Notes under the pieces: model-generated | Told to the model about the DNA's origin: nothing | Seen by the model: only the letters and a program-made list of their open reading frames with translations | Databases searched by the model: none | Part shown: in pieces, positions 59,951 to 64,000 of the stretch | Layout of the letters: every line of letters begins with the position of its first letter | How positions within the stretch are numbered: position 1 is the stretch's first letter | DNA from: Xanthomonas cassavae CFBP 4642 | GTDB lineage: Bacteria > Pseudomonadota > Gammaproteobacteria > Xanthomonadales > Xanthomonadaceae | Reading direction: 5' to 3' | Length of the DNA: 64,000 nucleotides | Assembly: GCF_000454545.1 (NCBI RefSeq) | Contig: NZ_CM002139.1 | Coordinates: 4,008,837 to 4,072,836 of the forward strand | Made by a program: the position numbers and the translations under genes

Positions 59951-59999
59951 TGGTCATTTTTTGACCACACTGTAACCAGCCCTTGTAGTGCAAGGGCTG
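59951..59999 (+). terminator. two hairpins after the 64-residue protein gene
   Basis: TGGTCA/TGACCA (59951-59967) with a TTTTT loop is followed by CAGCCCTTG (59977-59985)/CAAGGGCTG (59991-59999) with loop TAGTG. The second stem is 9 bp and perfect. No U-tract follows it, so terminator function is probable rather than certain. Confidence 0.5.
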
Positions 60000-60006
60000 C
60001 GCACTG

Positions 60007-60054
60007 TTATCCACATGCGTGTGTAGATTTCATCCACATCCCATGTGGATGAAA
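60007..60054. promoter_or_regulatory. cluster of three DnaA-box-like 9-mers
   Basis: TTATCCACA (60007-60015) is a perfect DnaA-box consensus. TCATCCACA (60030-60038) and its inverted copy TGTGGATGA (60044-60052) differ by one base each. The last two are part of a 12-bp perfect inverted repeat (TTTCATCCACAT/ATGTGGATGAAA, 3-base loop). The cluster lies between the 64-residue protein gene and the tyrA-like gene, away from any dnaA gene in the window. Alternatively it is a terminator-like hairpin. Confidence 0.45.
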
Positions 60055-60147
60055 CCGCCGTGCCCAGGTGGGCAAACGCAGTCGCGCGCACATCGGCCTC
60101 AGAGACGCTGTCCGCTAACACCAAACCCACACATCACAGCTCCACAC

Positions 60148-61275
60148 TCATTCAGCCCGGTCCGAGCGCTCCAGCACGCGTCCGATCCCGCTTTGGTCGA
60201 TCGCGTCCGCCGCTTGCGCCAAGGCGGCACGATCGCTCTGCTGCTCGAACCCGATCCGGAAATGCAGCTCGCCTGCCGGTGTACGCGACGAATGAATCGA
60301 TGCCAGGTTCACTCCATGCCGTTCGAAGATATGCAGCAATGCCCGCAGCGAGCCGGGCTGGTCTTCGGGCAGGTACACGCTCAGCGTCAGCGGCTCGGTG
60401 AGGTCGGCCAGCAGGTAACCCACCCGCTCGTAGGTGTAGTTGCCGGCAGCCACCGCGTCGTGTTGCAGAGCCAGCGCGTTGTCGTCCAGAAAGCGTTGGC
60501 GGAACTGTGTACGCGCCGCCTCATCGCCCTGCGCCACCAGCGCGCGCAACTGCTGCAGGTGCGTCAACAGCCGGTCGAGCATTTCGCCTACATAAGGATT
60601 GCCGAACTGGATGTCTTCGTAGATCGCCGGATTGAGCGAAAGGATGCGCGCGATGACCGCGGTATCCAATTCGAACGAAGCCGACCGGTAGGGCATCAGC
60701 GACTGCAACTCGCCCAGCCGCGGCGCGTAGTCGCGCAAGGTGCCGGCCTGTGCCAGATGGGTGGCGTGCACCATCGCCTGCACCAGTGCCATCACCCGGT
60801 CGTGGTGCTCGGGAGTTGCGTCAACGCGCTGCGCCTGCAAGGCCGTGCACAGCGTCTGCACCCACGCCGACCAGCGCTGCAGGCGCGCCTCGCAGACCAC
60901 CATCACCCTGCCCTTCAAGGTCGGCGACTTGGGCGGCGCGGTCATCGGATGCAGGCCGACCACCTCGGCCGATGACGCCAGCATCGCCGCCACCGGCGCC
61001 TGCTTGATCGAGGTGACATCCATCCACAACTGCGAGGCCGCACGTGGCCCGGCCAGGACGACATAGCGTTGAATCAGCGCCGCGGTGTGGCGGATCGGCG
61101 CCGAGAAGATCAGCACATCGGCCTGCTGTGCCAGCGTCGCCTCGTCCATGCCGCCGGCCTCGGCCGGATCGAAGCCGATCACCTGCAGCTGCATGCGCGT
61201 GCGCAGGAACTGCGCCAGCCATCGTCCATAGGCGCCGGCAATGCCGACGATGCCGACGACCGGCTGGGCGATCAT
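60148..61275 (-). CDS. prephenate dehydrogenase with C-terminal ACT domain
   Basis: A TyrA-type enzyme of 375 residues. The N-terminal NAD-binding motif is GIVGIAGAYGRWLAQFL. The catalytic domain (about 150-280) shows DVTSIKQAPVAAM, VGLHPMTAPPKS and HDRVMALVQAMVHATHLA. A C-terminal ACT domain (about 290-370, LSVYLPEDQPGSLRALLHIF) probably serves feedback regulation by tyrosine. The NAD motif reads GIAGAYG where GxGxxG is usual. Its start overlaps the pdxY stop (ATGA), so the two are co-translated. Upstream starts lie inside pdxY. Confidence 0.9.
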   Translation of the reverse strand: MIAQPVVGIVGIAGAYGRWLAQFLRTRMQLQVIGFDPAEAGGMDEATLAQQADVLIFSAPIRHTAALIQRYVVLAGPRAASQLWMDVTSIKQAPVAAMLASSAEVVGLHPMTAPPKSPTLKGRVMVVCEARLQRWSAWVQTLCTALQAQRVDATPEHHDRVMALVQAMVHATHLAQAGTLRDYAPRLGELQSLMPYRSASFELDTAVIARILSLNPAIYEDIQFGNPYVGEMLDRLLTHLQQLRALVAQGDEAARTQFRQRFLDDNALALQHDAVAAGNYTYERVGYLLADLTEPLTLSVYLPEDQPGSLRALLHIFERHGVNLASIHSSRTPAGELHFRIGFEQQSDRAALAQAADAIDQSGIGRVLERSDRAE

Positions 61276-62180
61276 GCCAGGCGCTCGAAGGCGAAGCGTG
61301 GCCCCGCCGCCAGGGCGGCCGGAGCGGCAGCCAGCACATCGAATTCCTCGACCCCCGCCGCCAGCGTGGCTTCCAGCGCGCCATGCACCCCGCTGAGTGC
61401 GTGGCCCACCGCCTGCTCGAACGGCAACCCGCGCAGCAGGCCTCCGATCAGCAGCGCCATCAGCACATCGCCGGTACCGGCAACATCCACCGGCAGGTGC
61501 GGGCTGGCCCAGCGATACACCGCCACGTCGCTGACCGCCAACGTCACCAGCTCGCCGGCGGCACCGGCCACGCTGTGCGCAAGCACCCACTGCGGCCCAC
61601 GTGCCAGCAGTGCACGCGCGGCGACGATGGCATCGTCCTGTTGCAGGCTAGGCAAGCCGGTCAGCCGCCCCAGCTCGAACGCATTGGGCGTGACCAGCCA
61701 GGCATGCGGCAGCAGCCGCTCGGCGAACACACGCTCCAGTCCGGGTTCGACATACGGGCCGGTGTGCGTGTCGCCGATCACCGGGTCCAGGCAATAGCGC
61801 AGCTGCGGCGCCTGCGGCAAGGTCTGCTCCAGCCAATCGGCGAAGGCTTCGCCATTGGCCAGGCTGCCGAAATAGCCGGACACCAGCATGCGCGCACGCT
61901 GCGGCAGGCCGCGCTCGGTGGCACCCAGCAACAGGTCGGCCAGCCAGTCGGCCGGCAGGATGCGGCCACGCAAGGTGGCATAGAACGGCCCATTGCTCAG
62001 CAGCGTGGTAGGCACTTCCGCCACACGCAGGCCCAGCGCGCGCAGCGGCGGCACCGCAGCGCTGTTGCCGGCATGGCCATAGACCAGCTGCGATTGCACC
62101 GAGATCACATCGATCGGCGAAGGACCCTCCGGACGCTGGCGGCGACCGTGGACCAGATGACTGTCGGGAACATTGTTCAT
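61272..62180 (-). CDS. pdxY: pyridoxal kinase PdxY
   Basis: A ribokinase-superfamily kinase of 302 residues that phosphorylates pyridoxal in vitamin B6 salvage. Conserved blocks are VISVQSQLVYGHAGNSAAV, DPVIGDTHTG, VTPNAFELGRLTG and VDVAGTGDVLMALLIGG (anion hole and catalytic Asp). The N-terminal 23 residues before VISVQSQ are longer than in most PdxY proteins; a later start is possible. It is the first gene of pdxY-tyrA. The prophage remnant begins within about 25-30 bp upstream of its start, so its promoter must lie in prophage-derived or junction DNA. Confidence 0.93.
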   Translation of the reverse strand: MNNVPDSHLVHGRRQRPEGPSPIDVISVQSQLVYGHAGNSAAVPPLRALGLRVAEVPTTLLSNGPFYATLRGRILPADWLADLLLGATERGLPQRARMLVSGYFGSLANGEAFADWLEQTLPQAPQLRYCLDPVIGDTHTGPYVEPGLERVFAERLLPHAWLVTPNAFELGRLTGLPSLQQDDAIVAARALLARGPQWVLAHSVAGAAGELVTLAVSDVAVYRWASPHLPVDVAGTGDVLMALLIGGLLRGLPFEQAVGHALSGVHGALEATLAAGVEEFDVLAAAPAALAAGPRFAFERLA

Positions 62181-62205
62181 CGCCGCATTTTACGCCAGCG
62201 CCACG

Positions 62206-62607
62206 GCTCCGAACGCAAGCAGGCGCCAGACGAAAAAGCTGCCGCCATCGCCAAGCGCGACAGCGCAAGGGGTTCCCACAAGAACCGTTGTTGAGTACGT
62301 CGACCGCGTGCAGCTCGTGCGCGAAGCCGGCGCCATCATTACCCGCTAGATCCCGATCTATGTCACCCAGAAAGCCGATGCTGCTTGCGCTATCCCTACT
62401 GGCTTTGTGCGGCTGCACGACGCCGCCGCCACGGGCCACTCTGCCGGGCCGTCCGCCGGAGATCCTGATGCGCCGGCCGCCGGCGTTACGCTCTCTGGCA
62501 TCGCCAGCACCGTCTCCGACAACTACACCAGCTGCCACGCCACCGCCGCGCAGCTGAGCGCGCTGCAGGACTGGATCGACCTGCACGCAGCGGAGCCGGC
62601 GCCATGA
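62206..62607 (+). pseudogene. lysB: P2-type lysB (inner-membrane spanin, Rz-like) remnant
   Basis: A decayed lysis gene. The first part reads KQAPDEKAAAIAKRDSARG in one frame. The next part reads RTVVEYVDRVQLVREAGAII in the +1 frame from about 62280. A TAG stop then interrupts at 62347, where related phages have a Glu codon. Sequence after the stop (IPIYVTQKADAACAIPTGFV ... NYTSCHATAAQLSALQDWI) continues to 62607 and overlaps the gpR start by ATGA. The 5' end is missing next to pdxY. Recognition rests on my memory of LysB-like sequences of P2-type Xanthomonas phages. Confidence 0.75.
62360..62557 (+). CDS. lysC: P2-type LysC (outer-membrane spanin, Rz1-like lipoprotein)
   Basis: A 65-residue lipoprotein nested out of frame within the lysB remnant. 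It has a hydrophobic signal (MLLALSLLALCGC, Cys at about 18 as lipobox) followed by a proline-rich chain, as expected for Rz1-like spanins. A closer ATG at 62378 is equally possible. It remains open even though the surrounding lysB frame has a frameshift and a stop codon. It would join the inner spanin during lysis; without it, it is probably non-functional. Confidence 0.7.
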   Translation: MSPRKPMLLALSLLALCGCTTPPPRATLPGRPPEILMRRPPALRSLASPAPSPTTTPAATPPPRS

Positions 62608-63023
62608 TCAAGCCCGCCAGCCTGCGCGCGCATCTGGTCGCGGCATTGCCGGAGCTAGCGCGTGATGCCGATCGGCTGCTGGTGTTCATCGACGCTGGCA
62701 GCCTGGTCAGCACATTCCAGCCTGGGCTCTCGTTCGAGTACCAGTACACGCTCAACCTGATTCTGACCGACTACGCAGATCACCCCGATAGCATGATGCT
62801 GCCGTTGCTCGAATGGGTGCAGGTCAATCAGTCCGAGCTGCTGTCCAATCCTGCGCGACGCGGCGAGATTGCCTTCGAGGCCGACCTCCTCGCCAACGAT
62901 GCCGTGGATCTGTCGATCAAGTTGCCGCTGACCGAACGTGTCGTCGTGACCGCCAAGAACGGTGGCGGCTACGACATGACGCATGCGCCTGAGCCGGTGA
63001 TCGATCCCACATGGATGAGCTGA
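62604..63023 (+). CDS. phage tail completion protein GpR (P2-type)
   Basis: A 139-residue protein of the P2 gpR type (SLRAHLVAALPELARDADRL at the N-terminus, EYQYTLNLILTDYADHPDSM in the middle). It acts in P2 tail completion together with gpS. P2 gpR is about 155 residues, so this is near full size. The start overlaps lysB by ATGA and it overlaps gpS by 13 bp. This is the classic P2 order lysB-lysC-R-S. Confidence 0.85.
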   Translation: MIKPASLRAHLVAALPELARDADRLLVFIDAGSLVSTFQPGLSFEYQYTLNLILTDYADHPDSMMLPLLEWVQVNQSELLSNPARRGEIAFEADLLANDAVDLSIKLPLTERVVVTAKNGGGYDMTHAPEPVIDPTWMS

Positions 63024-63466
63024 CCGCGCTGGAGACCTGGGCCGCGCCATTGCTGGCCCGGCTGCAGGAGGGAGAGCGCCGCAAGCTCGCGCGCAAGACC
63101 GGCACCGCGCTGCGGCGCTCCCAGAGCCAGCGCATCGGCCGACAGCAGGCGCCAGACGGGACGCCCTACGCACCGCGCAAGGAGCCGCTGCGCGACAAGT
63201 CCGGCAGAGTCAAACGCAAGAAGATGTTTGCCAAGCTGCGGCAAGCCAAGTTCCTGAAGGTCAGCGCGAGTCCCAACGAGGTGAGCGTCGGATTCATAGG
63301 GCGTGTCTCGCATATCGCGCGTGTCCATCAAGAGGGACAGGAGGGCAATGTACGACCAGGTGGCCCCAAAGCGATGTATGCAAAAAGAGTAATACTAGGT
63401 TTAACCACAGAAGAAAGGAATGCAATCTGTAACTCGCTAGGTCTGCACTTGGCAAGAAGGTCGTGA
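63011..63466 (+). CDS. phage tail completion / virion morphogenesis protein GpS (P2-type)
   Basis: A 151-residue P2 gpS-like protein (LARLQEGERRKLARKTGTALR, QQAPDGTPYAPRK, VSVGFIGRVSHIARVHQ). The last ~32 residues are encoded by A+T-rich DNA that begins near 63370 and read LGLTTEERNAICNSLG..., different in style from the G+C-rich beginning. This suggests a recombination joint inside the gene. The reading frame is intact. Confidence 0.82.
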   Translation: MDELTALETWAAPLLARLQEGERRKLARKTGTALRRSQSQRIGRQQAPDGTPYAPRKEPLRDKSGRVKRKKMFAKLRQAKFLKVSASPNEVSVGFIGRVSHIARVHQEGQEGNVRPGGPKAMYAKRVILGLTTEERNAICNSLGLHLARRS

Positions 63467-63493
63467 TCGCGCGGCTTCGAAAGGAAAATATCT

Positions 63494-63571
63494 GTTGACA
63501 TTCGCGAAAAAAATGTAATCAATGCATTAAATGGATCTCATTTATATTTCATTAATGTATTGCGCGAGGAG
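63494..63571 (+). promoter_or_regulatory. candidate promoter and ribosome-binding site of the cargo gene
   Basis: TTGACA (63494-63499) is a perfect -35 box in an A+T-rich leader. A -10 cannot be fixed (TGTAAT at 63513 is too close; later A+T-rich blocks are weak). GAGGAGG (63565-63571) precedes the ATG at 63577 by five bases. Confidence 0.45.
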
Positions 63572-63576
63572 GCTTG

Positions 63577-63900
63577 ATGAAAAAAAAATATGTCTTTGCT
63601 GTTGCGGGATTGATTACGGCTGCGCTAATTACTTTTTTATTTATGAAGCCCTCGCAATTGGCGGATGCATCGCGCGGTTCACTAAGTGAAACTGAAACAC
63701 GCAGGGTTGAAGAAGATTCGATTCCCGGAAGGGAAAGTAGTCACGCCAAACAGCGGGTGTCGGACTGGGCGTCAAAGGCGTCAGATGAGATCTATCGAAA
63801 TTTCCACGACACTAAAAGCCGCGCGGAGACAGGTGATGCTGCTGCACAACGACAGCTGGCAGAGGGCGGTCTCAACTTGCAAGTGCAACACGTGAGTTGA
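63577..63900 (+). CDS. prophage cargo gene, membrane-anchored, truncated by an insertion sequence
   Basis: A 107-codon open frame with N-terminal Lys-rich start and a membrane helix (about 5-24, YVFAVAGLITAALITFLFM), followed by a polar region (about 30-95) ending ETGDAAAQRQLAE. The last residues (GLNLQVQHVS) and the stop codon come from the IS30-type element, so the native C-terminus is lost. The DNA is much richer in A+T than the core chromosome, a sign of recent transfer. No family is recognised; an inner-membrane or immunity-like role is only a guess. Confidence 0.65.
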   Translation: MKKKYVFAVAGLITAALITFLFMKPSQLADASRGSLSETETRRVEEDSIPGRESSHAKQRVSDWASKASDEIYRNFHDTKSRAETGDAAAQRQLAEGGLNLQVQHVS

Positions 63901-64000
63901 ATTGAGCGATCTCTTCTTCCAGCGCCTGGTTCGGCGTCTTCCAGCCAAGCGTCTGCCGTGGCCGGGCGTTCATCAGGTCGGCGACGTTGTTGAGATACTC
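63872..64000 (-). mobile_element. IS30-family transposase, C-terminal end (runs off the window)
   Basis: On the minus strand the last 42 codons encode EYLNNVADLMNARPRQTLGW, then KTPNQALEEEIAQFNSR and a TGA at 63872-63874. NARPRxTLGWKTP is typical for the C-terminus of IS30-family transposases. The element's end must lie close to 63870, near the sequence CAACTTGCAAGTGCAACA, probably part of its terminal inverted repeat. It has inserted into the cargo gene. Confidence 0.8.

Overview
The window looks like a chromosomal segment of a Xanthomonas species. The evidence is high G+C coding DNA, Xanthomonas-type gene neighbourhoods (a split metH, sucAB-lpdA, a YtrA-type GntR/ABC operon), GTAG...CTAC REP hairpins and several copies of a GGGATTCGGGATTGGGG mini-repeat. 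This is recognition of families and gene order, not a database match. About 55 genes are supported, mostly housekeeping, with one tRNA, several repeat families and a decayed prophage at the right end.

Layout. 1-3.6 kb: pstC-pstA-pstB-phoU (phosphate uptake and its control). 3.7-12.9 kb: an RcnB-like periplasmic protein, RNase T, a beta-propeller/GGDEF diguanylate cyclase, RlmB, a GFA-family protein, RNase R and tRNA-Leu(CAG). 13.3-21.5 kb: a protein with two SGNH hydrolase domains, an acyl-CoA dehydrogenase, an ArsR-methyltransferase fusion with a 30-bp palindrome just before its start codon, then methionine synthase split into two genes around a palindromic repeat. 21.7-27.3 kb: a minus-strand sugar operon (LacI regulator, FucP-type transporter, PfkB kinase, AGE-family isomerase) with a perfect 18-bp operator, and an outer-membrane barrel protein. 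27.8-31.7 kb: DUF2058, SlyX, UDP-glucose dehydrogenase, an FKBP isomerase and a periplasmic glutathione peroxidase. 31.8-36.4 kb: a YtrA-type operon (operator GGTG-N16-CACC, small membrane peptide, GntR repressor, ABC ATPase and permease, DUF4097-like protein) followed by two related lipoproteins. 36.5-45.0 kb: FumC, a CNNM/CBS transporter, PurB, a frameshifted DUF3060 lipoprotein, a RoxA-like ribosomal oxygenase with an acidic tail, and a GNAT protein. 45.2-54.2 kb: sucA-sucB-lpdA (2-oxoglutarate dehydrogenase), a LOG-family protein, YigZ and an MsbA-like exporter. 54.3-59.5 kb: an OxyR-like LysR regulator without redox cysteines, then a three-gene exporter whose ABC protein has lost every nucleotide-binding motif. 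59.7-62.2 kb: a 64-residue protein, a cluster of DnaA-box-like sites, prephenate dehydrogenase and pyridoxal kinase. 62.2-64 kb: remnant of a P2-like prophage (broken lysB, nested lysC, tail genes R and S), an A+T-rich cargo gene cut by an insertion sequence, and the C-terminal end of an IS30-family transposase.

The most unusual items are the 'dead-ATPase' type I-like exporter, the palindromic mini-repeat read in frame inside metH and at the ends of other genes, the ArsR-methyltransferase/metH arrangement, and the nested prophage lysis genes in which only the outer frame is broken.
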